DNA of 64,000 nt from Chryseobacterium gwangjuense (GCF_021311115.1 NZ_JAJTNP010000008.1:95773-159772); one strand, 5' to 3'. Counted from the first letter of the stretch, positions 28,669-38,349 are shown. The notes: generated from the letters alone by a model not told the origin. Made by a program: numbers and translations.

Positions 28669-29787
28669 ATGAGCCACGGAAAAACCAGAGAAGACAAAAC
28701 GTGCCTTAACTGCGGACATACCGTTGAAGAAAGATTTTGCCCCCATTGCGGACAAGAAAATATAGAACCGAAACAGCCCTTCCACTTCCTCTTCACCCAT
28801 TTCGTTGAAGACTTCACTCACTATGATGGCGAATTCTGGAAAACAATAAAATATTTATTACTAAAACCAGGAAAATTAACCAAAGAATATCTTGCAGGAA
28901 AAAGACAATTATATGTCGCTCCGGTAAAACTCTATATTTTTATAAGTTTTATTACATTTTTCCTTCCTTCCCTTTTCTCCAGCTCAGAAGAGGAAGCAAC
29001 AGAACATGATAAAAAAGAACATGTAGCTAAAAAAGCAGAAAAAGAAAATGCTAAAGACGGAAAAACGGCAAAATTTACAGACAGCTTACAGCGCCCCCTA
29101 TCCAAAGAGCAATTAAGTAAGCAACCTCCATCAAAGAACAACAAAGATATAAAGGTAACAGAAGTTAACGGAAACGATATCAATACGGATGCTTTAGGAG
29201 AAACTGAAGATGGCAAATTAAGTGTTGTCGGTGCCCGTAATATGAAACAGTACGATTCTATTTACAATAGCGACAAGAGAAACTCGGTTGTATATGGTTT
29301 TTTGAAGCCCTTCGCAAAAAAAATATTCCATATGCAGGAACAAGGGTTAAAAAAGGAGCTTATTATGGACAAGTTTAAAGAATCCCTGATTCACACCCTT
29401 CCGAAAGCCCTTTTTGTTTACCTGCCCATTTTTGCTTTTTTCCTGTGGATCTTTCACAACAAAAAGAAATGGTGGTATTTTGATCACGGGATTTTCACCC
29501 TTCACTATTTTTCATTCCTTCTATTAGGAACACTTATTTTAATATGTTTTGATAAGATCACAGACCTTTTGCCGGATTACGGTGTTTTAACTGTATTATA
29601 TATCATCATTTATTTTGCAGCGATCATCTATATGTCTATCTATTTCTTCATAGCCCACCACAGAGTGTATGAAAGCTCCCGAACCATGAGTGTATTCAAA
29701 GGCATATTTTTATTTATGATCAATTTTATCGGAATAATCTTTATGGGATTATTATTAATGTATGCGAGTTTTTTAATGATGCATTAA
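28669..29787 (+). CDS. DUF3667 zinc-ribbon membrane protein
   Basis: 372 aa. The N-terminal zinc ribbon has CLNC (Cys12, Cys15) and CPHC (Cys24, Cys27), followed by FEDFTHYDGEFWKTIKYLLLKPGKLTKEYLAGKR-type DUF3667 landmarks (seen in pieces, about 45-85). One hydrophobic segment lies at about 87-103. A charged low-complexity loop follows, then four more membrane segments near the C-terminus (about 245-370). It is an inner-membrane protein of unknown role, widespread in Bacteroidetes. The stop overlaps the convergent gene at 29784 by 4 nt. Confidence 0.85.
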   Translation: MSHGKTREDKTCLNCGHTVEERFCPHCGQENIEPKQPFHFLFTHFVEDFTHYDGEFWKTIKYLLLKPGKLTKEYLAGKRQLYVAPVKLYIFISFITFFLPSLFSSSEEEATEHDKKEHVAKKAEKENAKDGKTAKFTDSLQRPLSKEQLSKQPPSKNNKDIKVTEVNGNDINTDALGETEDGKLSVVGARNMKQYDSIYNSDKRNSVVYGFLKPFAKKIFHMQEQGLKKELIMDKFKESLIHTLPKALFVYLPIFAFFLWIFHNKKKWWYFDHGIFTLHYFSFLLLGTLILICFDKITDLLPDYGVLTVLYIIIYFAAIIYMSIYFFIAHHRVYESSRTMSVFKGIFLFMINFIGIIFMGLLLMYASFLMMH

Positions 29788-30116
29788 TCACGAAGCGTCT
29801 TATTCGCTCTGAAGCTTGCAATTAAATAATATGCTACAAAAACAGTAGAAAATTTAAGGATTGAAGGAATTGCCAATTCAAGGCTAAAAATCAGGGTTCC
29901 GATCACAACCAATACTCCCATTGCTACAAAAGACAATCCTAATTTTTGTGGCAATGTAAAATTCGGTGTATCCAGGTAATAAGCGATTCCCCATGCAATA
30001 CCGAAAGCCAGGGCATAATAAATGTCAAGACCAAGGTTTTCTGAACTGTAAAAGAAGTAATTAATTAAAAAACTCAAAACCGTTCCTAACGCAAAATAGA
30101 GCAATGCCTTTTTCAT
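29784..30116 (-). CDS. Small integral membrane protein, unknown function
   Basis: 110 aa with about four hydrophobic segments (5-22, 35-48, 60-78, 82-100). No motif is recognised. It is preceded on the minus strand by a perfect -7 box at 30135-30142. It is convergent with the DUF3667 gene and divergent from icmF. It is likely real because of its promoter, codon use and membrane pattern. Confidence 0.7.
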   Translation of the reverse strand: MKKALLYFALGTVLSFLINYFFYSSENLGLDIYYALAFGIAWGIAYYLDTPNFTLPQKLGLSFVAMGVLVVIGTLIFSLELAIPSILKFSTVFVAYYLIASFRANKTLRD

Positions 30117-30134
30117 ACCTTATATATTATGGTG

Positions 30135-30142
30135 CAAAAGTA
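30135..30142 (-). promoter_or_regulatory. -7 promoter box of the 29.8 kb membrane-protein gene
   Basis: TACTTTTG on the minus strand, 18 nt before the start codon. Confidence 0.65.
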
Positions 30143-30290
30143 GATAAATTAATTTGAGAATGTAAAAATGAATATTGCTTCACTTTTAAACTAATGTTTG
30201 TTTAACAGCTAAACATCCGATTAACAAAACCAATACAAACATTTGAATATCAACACCTTAAAATAAAATAAAAGGTTACTATTTTATTAT

Positions 30291-30298
30291 TATATTTG
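30291..30298 (+). promoter_or_regulatory. -7 promoter box of icmF
   Basis: TATATTTG, a perfect TAnnTTTG match. Its TTG is in frame with icmF and should not be taken as the start codon. Confidence 0.7.
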
Positions 30299-30325
30299 GG
30301 AATTCAGAAATTTTCTAGTTTTTTT

Positions 30326-33300
30326 ATGGAAACCCAAAAATATACTCCAAAAAATAAAGTAAGAATCGTGACCGCTGCATCGTTATTCGATGGTCATGAT
30401 GCTGCGATTAATATTATGCGTCGTGTAATTCAGGGAACAGGATGTGAAGTTATCCACCTTGGTCACGATAAATCGGCAGAAGAAGTTGTAAATACAGCTA
30501 TTCAAGAAGATGCCAATGCAATTGCCTTAACTTCTTATCAAGGCGGTCACAACGAATATTTCAAATACATCTACGATCTTTTAAGAGAAAAAAACTCTCC
30601 GCAAATCAAAATCTTTGGTGGCGGTGGTGGTGTAATCCTGCCTGAAGAAATCGAAGATATCATGTCTTACGGAATCGACAGAATTTATTCTCCGGACGAC
30701 GGTCGTGAACTTGGTTTACAGGGAATGATCGATGATTTGGTGAAAAGATCAGATTTCGCAACAGGAAAAGAAGTAACAGCAAACGACTTAGATGCAATCA
30801 GTTTTGAAAACTCTACAAGCATTGCAAAAATTATTTCTGCAGTAGAAAACTTTTCAGAAGAAAAACCTGATTTAGTACAAGCTATTGACGAAAAATCAAA
30901 AGACTTAAATATCCCGATCATCGGTATCACAGGAACCGGAGGAGCGGGAAAATCTTCATTAACAGATGAATTGGTAAGACGTTTCATCCGTTCAAATCCG
31001 GATAAAAAAATTGCCATCATTTCAATTGACCCTTCCAAAAAGAAAACCGGAGGAGCACTTTTGGGAGACAGAATTCGTATGAACGCGATCAATGATCCGC
31101 GAGTGTATATGCGTTCGATGGCAACGAGAGAAAACAACGTTTCTGTTTCTCCGTTCATTCATTCAGCTTTGAATGTATTAAAACTGGCTCATCCTGATGT
31201 TATCATCCTTGAAACTTCGGGTATCGGACAATCTGGTTCAGAAGTTTCTGATTTTGCAGATGTTTCCATGTATGTAATGACTCCTGAGTATGGAGCTTCC
31301 ACTCAGTTGGAAAAAATCGACATGTTGGATTATGCAGATTTGGTTGCTTTAAATAAATCTGACAAAAGAGGAGCTCTTGATGCGCTTCAGGCGGTAAGAA
31401 AGCAGTTCCAGAGAAACCATTTATTATGGGAACAGCAATTGGATGAAATGCCTGTTTATGCGACAAAAGCATCTCAGTTCAATGATCACGGAACAACAGA
31501 ATTATACAACAGATTAGTTTCTAAAGTAAACGAAAAATTTGCTGATTTAAACTTAAAAGGTTTTGTTGAACAAGAAATTACAGATGAAGTAACGATTATT
31601 CCTCCGAAAAGAGTTCGTTACCTTTCTGAAATCGTTGAAAACAACAAACAATATGATGCCAACATCGAAAAACAAGCTGAGCTTGCGAGAAAAATGTACC
31701 ATATTGAAGGTGTTAAAAATATTATTTCTAATGAAGCTTTAGATGCTGAATATCAAAAGGCGGAAAAAGAACTTCAACAAGAGAACATCGATTTCCTAAA
31801 AACTTGGGATGATACGAAAAAAGCTTTCCACGAAGAGTTCTATTCATATTTTGTAAGAGGAAAAGAAATCAAAGTGGAAACCTCAACAGAATCTTTATCT
31901 CACTTAAGAATTCCAAAAATCGCATTGCCAAAATACAATGATTGGGGTGATTTGATCAAATGGAAAGGCCAGGAAAATCTTCCGGGAGGATTCCCTTATA
32001 CTGCGGGAATTTATCCTTTCAAGAGAACCGGAGAAGATCCGACGAGAATGTTTGCCGGAGAAGGAGGTCCTGAAAGAACCAACAGAAGATTCCACTATGT
32101 TTCTGCAGAAATGCCTGCAAAACGTTTGTCTACGGCTTTCGACTCAGTAACTCTTTACGGACAAGATCCGGCTTTACCACCAGATATTTATGGTAAAATC
32201 GGAAATGCGGGAGTTTCTATTGCGACTTTGGATGATGCTAAAAAACTATATTCAGGTTTTGATTTGGTAAATGCATTAACTTCAGTTTCAATGACAATCA
32301 ACGGACCTGCGCCGATGTTGTTGGCTTTCTTCATGAATGCAGCAATCGATCAGAATGTTGAAAAATACATTGCTGAACACAAGCTTGAAGCCAATGTTGA
32401 AAAAGCTCTAAAAGCAAAATTTGACGACAAAGGTCTAGAAAGACCAAAATATAACGGTGAATTACCTCCATCAAATAATGGTTTAGGTCTAAAATTATTA
32501 GGTTTAACAGGAGATGAAGTGATTCCAGCGGAAGCGTATGCAGAAATTAAAGCAAAAACCATCGCAACAGTTCGTGGAACCGTTCAGGCAGATATTTTAA
32601 AAGAAGACCAAGCTCAGAATACTTGTATTTTCTCTACTGAATTTGCTTTGAGACTAATGGGTGACGTTCAGGAATATTTCATCACAGAAAAAGTAAGAAA
32701 CTTCTACTCTGTTTCAATTTCAGGATATCATATTGCAGAAGCTGGTGCAAATCCGGTTTCCCAGTTGGCATTTACATTGGCAAATGGTTTCACTTATGTG
32801 GAATATTATTTGTCAAGAGGAATGGACATCAATGATTTTGCACCTAACTTATCATTCTTCTTCTCCAACGGTATCGACCCTGAATATTCAGTAATCGGAC
32901 GTGTAGCAAGAAGAATCTGGGCAAAAGCAATGAAGTTAAAATACGGAGCAGATGAAAGAAGCCAGATGTTGAAATATCACATCCAGACTTCAGGACGTTC
33001 GCTTCACGCTCAGGAAATTGATTTCAACGATATCAGAACGACTTTACAGGCGCTTTATGCAATCTATGATAACTGTAATTCACTTCACACGAATGCTTAT
33101 GACGAAGCGATTACAACGCCGACTGAGCAATCTGTAAGAAGAGCAATGGCGATTCAGTTGATTATCAATAAAGAATTAGGATTGGCGAAAAACGAAAATC
33201 CGCTTCAAGGTTCATTTATTATTGAAGAATTAACAGACCTTGTGGAAGAAGCTGTATATGCAGAATTCGACAGAATCACGGAAAGAGGCGGTGTTCTAGG

Positions 33301-33673
33301 GGCAATGGAAACGATGTATCAGCGTTCAAAAATCCAGGAAGAATCTATGCATTACGAATGGTTGAAGCATACAGGAGAATATCCTATTATCGGAGTAAAT
33401 ACTTTCCTTGGAAAAGACGGTTCACCAACAGTTCGTCCGGGAGAAGTTATCCGTTCGACAGAGGAAGAAAAACAGTTCCAGATTGAAATGCTTCACAACT
33501 TCCAGAATTCTAATCATGATAAATCGGAAGAAGCATTGAAAACATTGCAACACGCAGCCATCAATCAACAAAACTTATTTGAAGTCATGATGGATGCCGT
33601 GAAATACTGTTCTCTTGGACAAATTACCAATGCTTTATTTGAAGTAGGTGGTAAATACAGAAGAAACATGTAG
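30326..33673 (+). CDS. icmF: Fused isobutyryl-CoA mutase (methylmalonyl-CoA mutase family, IcmF)
   Basis: 1115 aa from the ATG at 30326; the upstream TTG lies in the promoter. Three parts are visible. The first is a B12-binding domain with DGHDAAIN (22-29, lower axial ligand His24) and SYQGGH. The second is a MeaB/MeaI-type G-protein chaperone domain with P-loop GTGGAGKS (203-210). The third is the mutase TIM-barrel from about residue 530. The substrate region has [10 protein letters not shown] (Phe576) and AQNTCIF (Gln764). These align by eye with the Phe and Gln of isobutyryl-CoA mutases rather than the Tyr/Arg of methylmalonyl-CoA mutase. It would interconvert isobutyryl-CoA and n-butyryl-CoA with coenzyme B12, in branched-chain amino acid and fatty acid metabolism. 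It is a single-gene unit. Confidence 0.93.
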   Translation: METQKYTPKNKVRIVTAASLFDGHDAAINIMRRVIQGTGCEVIHLGHDKSAEEVVNTAIQEDANAIALTSYQGGHNEYFKYIYDLLREKNSPQIKIFGGGGGVILPEEIEDIMSYGIDRIYSPDDGRELGLQGMIDDLVKRSDFATGKEVTANDLDAISFENSTSIAKIISAVENFSEEKPDLVQAIDEKSKDLNIPIIGITGTGGAGKSSLTDELVRRFIRSNPDKKIAIISIDPSKKKTGGALLGDRIRMNAINDPRVYMRSMATRENNVSVSPFIHSALNVLKLAHPDVIILETSGIGQSGSEVSDFADVSMYVMTPEYGASTQLEKIDMLDYADLVALNKSDKRGALDALQAVRKQFQRNHLLWEQQLDEMPVYATKASQFNDHGTTELYNRLVSKVNEKFADLNLKGFVEQEITDEVTIIPPKRVRYLSEIVENNKQYDANIEKQAELARKMYHIEGVKNIISNEALDAEYQKAEKELQQENIDFLKTWDDTKKAFHEEFYSYFVRGKEIKVETSTESLSHLRIPKIALPKYNDWGDLIKWKGQENLPGGFPYTAGIYPFKRTGEDPTRMFAGEGGPERTNRRFHYVSAEMPAKRLSTAFDSVTLYGQDPALPPDIYGKIGNAGVSIATLDDAKKLYSGFDLVNALTSVSMTINGPAPMLLAFFMNAAIDQNVEKYIAEHKLEANVEKALKAKFDDKGLERPKYNGELPPSNNGLGLKLLGLTGDEVIPAEAYAEIKAKTIATVRGTVQADILKEDQAQNTCIFSTEFALRLMGDVQEYFITEKVRNFYSVSISGYHIAEAGANPVSQLAFTLANGFTYVEYYLSRGMDINDFAPNLSFFFSNGIDPEYSVIGRVARRIWAKAMKLKYGADERSQMLKYHIQTSGRSLHAQEIDFNDIRTTLQALYAIYDNCNSLHTNAYDEAITTPTEQSVRRAMAIQLIINKELGLAKNENPLQGSFIIEELTDLVEEAVYAEFDRITERGGVLGAMETMYQRSKIQEESMHYEWLKHTGEYPIIGVNTFLGKDGSPTVRPGEVIRSTEEEKQFQIEMLHNFQNSNHDKSEEALKTLQHAAINQQNLFEVMMDAVKYCSLGQITNALFEVGGKYRRNM

Positions 33674-33710
33674 TCCGTAGCCGGACTGGCAATTTTGAAT
33701 ACAAATTGTT

Positions 33711-33770
33711 TCAAGAATTATAAATTAAAACCTCAAGGAATTTTCTTTGAGGTTTTTTGTATTTTTATAA
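33711..33770 (+). terminator. Terminator after icmF (copy 1 of a duplicated terminator region)
   Basis: The hairpin AAAACCTCAA/TTGAGGTTTT (33727-33756) is followed by a T run. About 60 nt here are nearly repeated after the next gene (34867-34925). Confidence 0.85.
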
Positions 33771-33815
33771 ACTAAACATCTATTTTATCCGTTACCACAC
33801 TACAAAATAACTAGT

Positions 33816-34856
33816 ATGAAAAATAATTTTAAAAGAATATCACTTTTAATAACCATCAGTCTATCCTCAATCTTATTTGCACAAAAGCGGACGGAAGATT
33901 TCACCATCAGTCTTCCTGCTCAAAAAGCAGATAAAAGCTATTATAAAACCATTACAGTTATTGATAACAGAATCGACACAACTTCAATAGGAATTGTACA
34001 ACAAGGCGCATTGAACGCAAAAGCAAGAGTTGTTCCCACCTCACCTCTTTCTAACCAGTTTCAAAATGTCTTGAATAGCATAAATGGAGAGAATGCAGAA
34101 AACGGGAGCCTGGTTTTATATCTTAAACAATTATATTTCGCAGAAGTTTCTAAAGCATTTACAGAATTCGGCTATTGTTATTTTCAAGGTTTCCTGTTTG
34201 CTAAAAACGAAAATGGAACTTATTCCTTACTTGAAAAAACAGATACGGTTGTAGATCATAAAGACTCAGATGTCACCAAAGATATCTTAAGAAAAGGGAG
34301 CGAAATGCTTGGTCAATTTATCTCTAAAAATGCATCCAGAAAACCTGAAACAACAGAGCAATACAGTTTTGATCAGATTAAAAAATTCGATGATATTGAT
34401 AAACAATCTATAAGTCTGTTTAATTCGTCTCAACTAAAAGATGGTGTTTACAAAGATTATGCTTCCTTAAAAAATCAGCAACCTCAACAGGAAATCACCA
34501 ATGCAAAGTTTTATGGTAATATGCCCAAGATTGTAAGAATCTACGAAACTGCTGACGGAAAAGAAAAAGAAATCAAGAAAGATGACATCTATGCTATAGT
34601 GTACAAAGGTGAACCTTACATCTATCTTCCTATTGAAAATCTTTTTACCAAAGCAGAAAAAAGAGACAACGATTATTATTTCGTGGGAAAGTTAAGATCC
34701 GGAGGTCCAAACACAGGCAATCTAAGCATCGGAATGTTTTTCGGAGCTGTTGGAGTGTTACTTGCCTCCAATCCTGCTTATCCGTTCGAACAAAAAATTG
34801 ATTATCTCAACGGAGCTTTTATTCCGATTAAAGAAATTCAATCTAAAAAGTATTAA
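33816..34856 (+). CDS. Secreted hypothetical protein
   Basis: 346 aa. Signal peptide (1-22, ending ILFAQ). The mature protein is mixed alpha/beta with no motif I recognise. Features are ITVIDNRIDTTSIG near the N-terminus, an internal Cys in GYCYFQGF, and a hydrophobic stretch near the C-terminus (NLSIGMFFGAVGVLLAS). The latter could be a membrane segment or a buried strand. No perfect -7 box is found. It is flanked by two nearly identical terminators. Probably periplasmic or outer-membrane associated. Confidence 0.7.
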   Translation: MKNNFKRISLLITISLSSILFAQKRTEDFTISLPAQKADKSYYKTITVIDNRIDTTSIGIVQQGALNAKARVVPTSPLSNQFQNVLNSINGENAENGSLVLYLKQLYFAEVSKAFTEFGYCYFQGFLFAKNENGTYSLLEKTDTVVDHKDSDVTKDILRKGSEMLGQFISKNASRKPETTEQYSFDQIKKFDDIDKQSISLFNSSQLKDGVYKDYASLKNQQPQQEITNAKFYGNMPKIVRIYETADGKEKEIKKDDIYAIVYKGEPYIYLPIENLFTKAEKRDNDYYFVGKLRSGGPNTGNLSIGMFFGAVGVLLASNPAYPFEQKIDYLNGAFIPIKEIQSKKY

Positions 34857-34866
34857 ACAAACTGGC

Positions 34867-34925
34867 TCAGGAATTATAAAACAAAACCTTGAGGAATTTT
34901 CTTTGAGGTTTTTTGTATTTTTAAA
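34867..34925 (+). terminator. Terminator after the 33.8 kb gene (copy 2 of the duplicated region)
   Basis: Nearly the same sequence as 33711-33770 (GAATTATAAA ... GAGGTTTTTTGTATTTTTA). The left arm reads CCTTGAGG instead of CCTCAAGG, so the stem here is shorter (AAAACCT/AGGTTTT). Confidence 0.65.
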
Positions 34926-34943
34926 TCATTAAAAACATCATGT

Positions 34944-35828
34944 ATGAGAAAAGAATTTCAAATAAAGGAGCCCTGCAATGTTGGTCGTGAAAATATGAAG
35001 GATATTCCAGAAGGCAGCTTCTGTGATTTTTGTTCAAAGAAAGTACATGATCTTACAAACAAAACTGAGGAGGAAATTCATCTTTTATTACAATCTGGCG
35101 AATCTGTTTGTGGAAGAATTCAAGCATCAAGATTGTATTCAAATGAAGAAAAATCGAAAATAAATTATAATTTCTTTACATTTCCCTTCCGAAAAATTGC
35201 TAGCGGAATTTTCTTGGCAGCAATATTTTCGTCTAATTTGAATGCACAAAAAAAAATGAAGGATACTCTTCAGGACAAAGAAATTCTTGACGGGATAATT
35301 GTATATGCCCACAAGTCTGAAGATGGTTATGAAAACGAACCGTATTATACTCCTCAAAACACTTATTTAGAAGTTAAAATTTCCGGGAATAAAAAGCTTT
35401 TAAGTGATCATATTAATGTGAATATCCTGACGTTAGAAAAAAGATATCCGGCAAATTATAATTACAATATAAAAATTAGAGAAGATTACTTAGGGTTCGA
35501 AAATATTTTTGTTTTTGAAAATGAGTACAACAAAACTCACGATGTAAACCAAAATCAATACTATACTTTCATCAGTAAAAGTAAATTTAAAGATGATGGT
35601 AAAACAGTCGATTTAAATTTAGATAAAGTCAAAAAAATAGAATTCAAGTCTGAAAATAAAGAAATTCCGTATTTTTTGGACGGAATAGAAATTTCTAAAG
35701 AAGACTTCGATCGAAAACGAAAAGAGCAAAAAATATTTTCTTATTACTTATCAGAAAGTTATGCCCTTACATTATTGGGAGAAGCAGCGGATTACGAAAA
35801 TGGAATCGTAGTTTCTTACAGTGAGTAA
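34944..35828 (+). CDS. Membrane protein with N-terminal Cys-motif domain, unknown function
   Basis: 294 aa. The N-terminus carries EPCNVGRENM, then GSFCDFCSKKVHDLTNKTEEEI: Cys11, Cys27 and Cys30 in a CxxC arrangement. The same pattern (CxxxW/R..M....G.FC..C.K.V.DLT) heads many Bacteroidetes proteins and is probably a small metal-binding cytoplasmic domain. A single membrane segment (about 82-101, ending NLNAQ) leads to a periplasmic part of about 190 aa with no recognised fold. The topology (cytoplasmic Cys domain, periplasmic sensor-like part) would suit a membrane-linked sensor, but that is inference. Confidence 0.7.
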   Translation: MRKEFQIKEPCNVGRENMKDIPEGSFCDFCSKKVHDLTNKTEEEIHLLLQSGESVCGRIQASRLYSNEEKSKINYNFFTFPFRKIASGIFLAAIFSSNLNAQKKMKDTLQDKEILDGIIVYAHKSEDGYENEPYYTPQNTYLEVKISGNKKLLSDHINVNILTLEKRYPANYNYNIKIREDYLGFENIFVFENEYNKTHDVNQNQYYTFISKSKFKDDGKTVDLNLDKVKKIEFKSENKEIPYFLDGIEISKEDFDRKRKEQKIFSYYLSESYALTLLGEAADYENGIVVSYSE

Positions 35829-35897
35829 ATTAACTTTCAACATAAAATTCCCCTTCATTTTTAAAGGATTTTTTATTTTCGCATTACATTTATTTTC

Positions 35898-36608
35898 ATG
35901 AAACCAAAAGCCATTTTCAACTGGAGCAGCGGAAAAGATTCTGCTCTTGCATTATATAAAACTTTACAGGAAGACAAATTTGAAATTATTTCTTTACTGA
36001 CAAGCATCAATAAAGAATTCCAAAGAATTTCTATGCATGGAGTTCATGTTTCGTTATTGGAAAAACAGGCTAAAAGTCTTGGGTTTCCTTTGCTTAAAAT
36101 GGAACTTCCCAAAGAACCTTCAATGGAAGAATACCGGGAGATCATGAGCAAAACCATGAATCAAATACAATCTCAAGGCGTTACTCATTCTATTTTTGGA
36201 GATATTTTTCTGGAAGATTTAAGAAAATACCGAGAAGATCAGTTACAATCCATCGGAATGGAAGGTGTTTTCCCGTTATGGAAAATCAATACAACCGACC
36301 TCATTCATGAGTTTTTAGAATTAGGTTTTAAAACCATTGTAACCTGCGTAAACGAAACCTATCTGGATAAAAGCTTCGCAGGAAGAATTATTGATCATGA
36401 TTTCATCAAAGACCTCCCTGAAAATGTAGATCCTTGTGGTGAAAATGGGGAGTTTCACACTTTTACTTTTGATGGCCCTATTTTTAAAAATCCTATTGAT
36501 TTTGAGGTTGGAGAAATTGTTAAAAAAACTTATCCTAAACCAAAATCCGATGAAAACGATCAGGAAGGAGAATATGTTTTCTGGTTTTGCGATTTGATTT
36601 CAAAATAA
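35898..36608 (+). CDS. Dph6-like PP-loop ATPase (diphthine-ammonia ligase family)
   Basis: 236 aa cytoplasmic protein. The adenine-nucleotide alpha-hydrolase start FNWSSGKDSALAL contains the PP-loop SGKDS (about 10-14). SMHGVHVSLLEKQA, FGDIFLEDLRKYRE and NVDPCGENGEFHTF are landmarks of the DUF71/Dph6 family. In eukaryotes Dph6 amidates diphthine on EF2. Bacteria lack diphthamide, so the bacterial substrate is unknown; an ATP-dependent amidation or similar adenylation is the expected chemistry. A near-consensus -7 box (TACATTTA) lies just upstream. Confidence 0.85.
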   Translation: MKPKAIFNWSSGKDSALALYKTLQEDKFEIISLLTSINKEFQRISMHGVHVSLLEKQAKSLGFPLLKMELPKEPSMEEYREIMSKTMNQIQSQGVTHSIFGDIFLEDLRKYREDQLQSIGMEGVFPLWKINTTDLIHEFLELGFKTIVTCVNETYLDKSFAGRIIDHDFIKDLPENVDPCGENGEFHTFTFDGPIFKNPIDFEVGEIVKKTYPKPKSDENDQEGEYVFWFCDLISK

Positions 36609-36610
36609 TA

Positions 36611-36645
36611 AAAAGTCTTTTGTATGCACAAAAGACTTTTCTTAA
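36611..36645 (+). terminator. Terminator after the Dph6-like gene
   Basis: A 13-bp perfect stem (AAAAGTCTTTTGT/ACAAAAGACTTTT) with a 4-nt loop, then T residues. Confidence 0.9.
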
Positions 36646-36699
36646 TTTAACTTTTAATATTTAAAACGGAGAATGATATATAATGATGTACCAAATAAT

Positions 36700-36734
36700 C
36701 AAAAAAAGCAACTGATAAACAGGTGCTTTTTTTG
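36700..36734. terminator. Bidirectional terminator downstream of the 36.8-37.5 kb minus-strand genes
   Basis: AAAAAAAGCA-CTG and CAG-TGCTTTTTTT arms with one mismatch and a 5-nt loop. The A/T tails suit both strands; on the minus strand it follows the 49-aa gene. Confidence 0.8.
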
Positions 36735-36740
36735 ATACAA

Positions 36741-36768
36741 TTAAGTATTAAGTATTAAATATTATTTA
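36741..36768. repeat. Heptad repeat cluster E
   Basis: Four consecutive 7-bp units: TTAAGTA twice, TTAAATA, TTATTTA. It covers the stop codon of the 49-aa minus-strand gene. No inverted partner cluster is seen. Confidence 0.55.
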
Positions 36769-36911
36769 TGTTTTTCTGCATACTCTGTTGGAGTAAGATA
36801 TTTTGTGTCTAAAACTCTATTTATTTTTATAGAAGCAAATAGCGTCAATAAGAAAATAACAATCCCAAAAATAATATAGGAAGTTGTTTTGGATGTCGTT
36901 GTTTTTGTCAT
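36762..36911 (-). CDS. Small single-pass membrane peptide (49 aa)
   Basis: The frame from the ATG at 36911 encodes 49 aa: a polar start MTKTTTSKTTS, one hydrophobic helix (YIIFGIVIFLLTLFASI, about 12-28), and a charged tail ending YAEKHK. It starts 11 nt after the stop of the Cys-rich lipoprotein gene and is followed by a strong terminator, which supports a two-gene unit. The function is unknown. It could be a helper, immunity-like or simply accessory peptide, but nothing in the sequence decides this. Confidence 0.6.
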   Translation of the reverse strand: MTKTTTSKTTSYIIFGIVIFLLTLFASIKINRVLDTKYLTPTEYAEKHK

Positions 36912-36922
36912 TGTTTTTATAA

Positions 36923-37474
36923 TTAACAAGTTTTACAAATTCTATCTTGAACACAGTTATAATAATCATTCATATCTTGTGTTGAACTACTAGCAGGACT
37001 TTGACATACAATTGCGGATGTAATAACAACTATAACCTCTTCCCAAAAACTGCAATGATCCCAATATGTCGTCCCATTCAAATTACGAGTACAATTATTA
37101 TTATCATGAGTACCAAAAAATTTAGATTCTCCATTATTAACAGATAATTCGGTTAAATATGCATTAAGTTCTTCCTCTCCATATGTATCAACTAAAATTT
37201 GAGAATTTTGAGCAATAGCATCTAAAGAGTTTGTTATTCCAGTATAATCATCTTGTGACATAGCAGCTTTATAAGCTTGAATATTATTAATAACAGCAAT
37301 TAAATTTTCATTTTGTTGAAAATCATTCAATTCCTGAGCTGTTTTGGAAGCAACGTCATTAGCAGGAGTTTCTTTTTTAACATTGTCATGCGATTCCATT
37401 ATATCACCTGAATTATTTGTACAAGACAATATAATAACAAACAGTGTACTGAAAGCTAAAATAATTTTTTTCAT
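36923..37474 (-). CDS. Cys-rich lipoprotein, unknown function
   Basis: 183 aa from the ATG at 37474, where a lipoprotein signal begins (lipobox IILSC). A perfect -7 box at 37501-37508 lies 26 nt upstream, so the in-frame extension to 37585 (a repetitive FLVLFLVL stretch) is not translated. The mature part has a helical middle, then a C-terminal region with several Cys residues (NNCTRN, DHCSFWEE, AIVCQSP, YYNCVQD, ending RICKTC) around a hydrophobic stretch VIVVITSAIV. That layout recalls small secreted Cys-bridged domains. No family is recognised. Confidence 0.72.
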   Translation of the reverse strand: MKKIILAFSTLFVIILSCTNNSGDIMESHDNVKKETPANDVASKTAQELNDFQQNENLIAVINNIQAYKAAMSQDDYTGITNSLDAIAQNSQILVDTYGEEELNAYLTELSVNNGESKFFGTHDNNNCTRNLNGTTYWDHCSFWEEVIVVITSAIVCQSPASSSTQDMNDYYNCVQDRICKTC

Positions 37475-37500
37475 CTTAATTTTATTTAAAGGTTTGTAAT

Positions 37501-37508
37501 CAAAGTTA
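37501..37508 (-). promoter_or_regulatory. -7 promoter box of the Cys-rich lipoprotein gene
   Basis: TAACTTTG on the minus strand, a perfect TAnnTTTG match that fixes the start at 37474. Confidence 0.65.
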
Positions 37509-37641
37509 TTAAAATAATTCATACATGTAAGAATTGTTATAATAAACAAAAGAAACAACACTAAAAACAACACTAAAAACATCAAATAATCACTAAATCA
37601 ACAACTATATTAATAATTTAACAAAGTAGCTTCAATTCAAC

Positions 37642-38349
37642 CTACACAAATACTGATAATTTTTTCAACGTTTTTTTATGTTCAAAGAAATTAATAATAC
37701 CAAAAAGAACTATCATTTGTGCAAAAAAAGGAAGAATCAAGGTGACTAAACCAAACAGAATATCCTCCTGATGATGATTTTTCAATAGCAAATAAGCATA
37801 TTTCCCTTCTTTGGAAACAATTTGAGCCATCGTAGTCATACTTACGATCATAATTCCCATATTTTGCTGATAGATGGAATAGAATGATCTTCCTTTATAT
37901 TTAAAATCTCTTTTAACGTAATTTCTGATTTTATAATTGTACCCCCAAACTAATGCAGGAGCCAATAGAAACAGCATATTCTGCCCTCTAAAAAAATCAG
38001 TATACATTTCCTGACTATCAGAAAAATAAATAAACAATAGATTAACCCCAAGAGAAATCATTGCATACAAAAAAGACTTTTTAAGAATATCATTATATTT
38101 TGCTTTAGCAATTTTCTTAACCATTACCGGAATCTGCTCCGAGTAAAATAGTGAATAACTTGTCATCTTAAACTCTTGTTCCCACAATTTTTGAGTTTTT
38201 AAAAACGCTTCTTCAAAACTCAACCTGTCTCTGTTTTGAATATCCAAAACCTGGGAAGCCATATGATCTTCCACCTCCAGTAAAATATCCAACGGAAGCT
38301 TTTGAAAAATAAGATAATCCTTGATAAGATCTATTTGTTCTTTGTTCAT
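37642..38349 (-). CDS. Membrane protein of a PadR unit (paralogue 2)
   Basis: 235 aa. The N-terminal ~90 aa are cytoplasmic with QKLPLDILLEVEDHMASQV and LSFEEAFLKTQKLWEQEFKM, and four to five membrane helices follow. The N-terminal part is clearly homologous to the protein encoded just upstream (38346-38963). It overlaps that gene by 4 nt (ATGA), so the two are translationally coupled. The shared LPLDIL-x-E-x-EDH motif and location behind a PadR gene resemble DUF1700/DUF1048-type proteins that accompany PadR regulators. The function is unknown. Confidence 0.75.
   Translation of the reverse strand: MNKEQIDLIKDYLIFQKLPLDILLEVEDHMASQVLDIQNRDRLSFEEAFLKTQKLWEQEFKMTSYSLFYSEQIPVMVKKIAKAKYNDILKKSFLYAMISLGVNLLFIYFSDSQEMYTDFFRGQNMLFLLAPALVWGYNYKIRNYVKRDFKYKGRSFYSIYQQNMGIMIVSMTTMAQIVSKEGKYAYLLLKNHHQEDILFGLVTLILPFFAQMIVLFGIINFFEHKKTLKKLSVFV

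Noticed and set aside
35898..36608. Naming the PP-loop protein as a diphthamide biosynthesis enzyme
   Set aside because: Bacteria have no diphthamide; only family membership is supported, not the reaction.
37475..37585. N-terminal extension of the Cys-rich lipoprotein (a FLVLFLVL hydrophobic stretch)
   Set aside because: It is encoded by a short direct repeat (AACACTAAAAAC) and lies upstream of the -7 box and of a proper lipoprotein signal.
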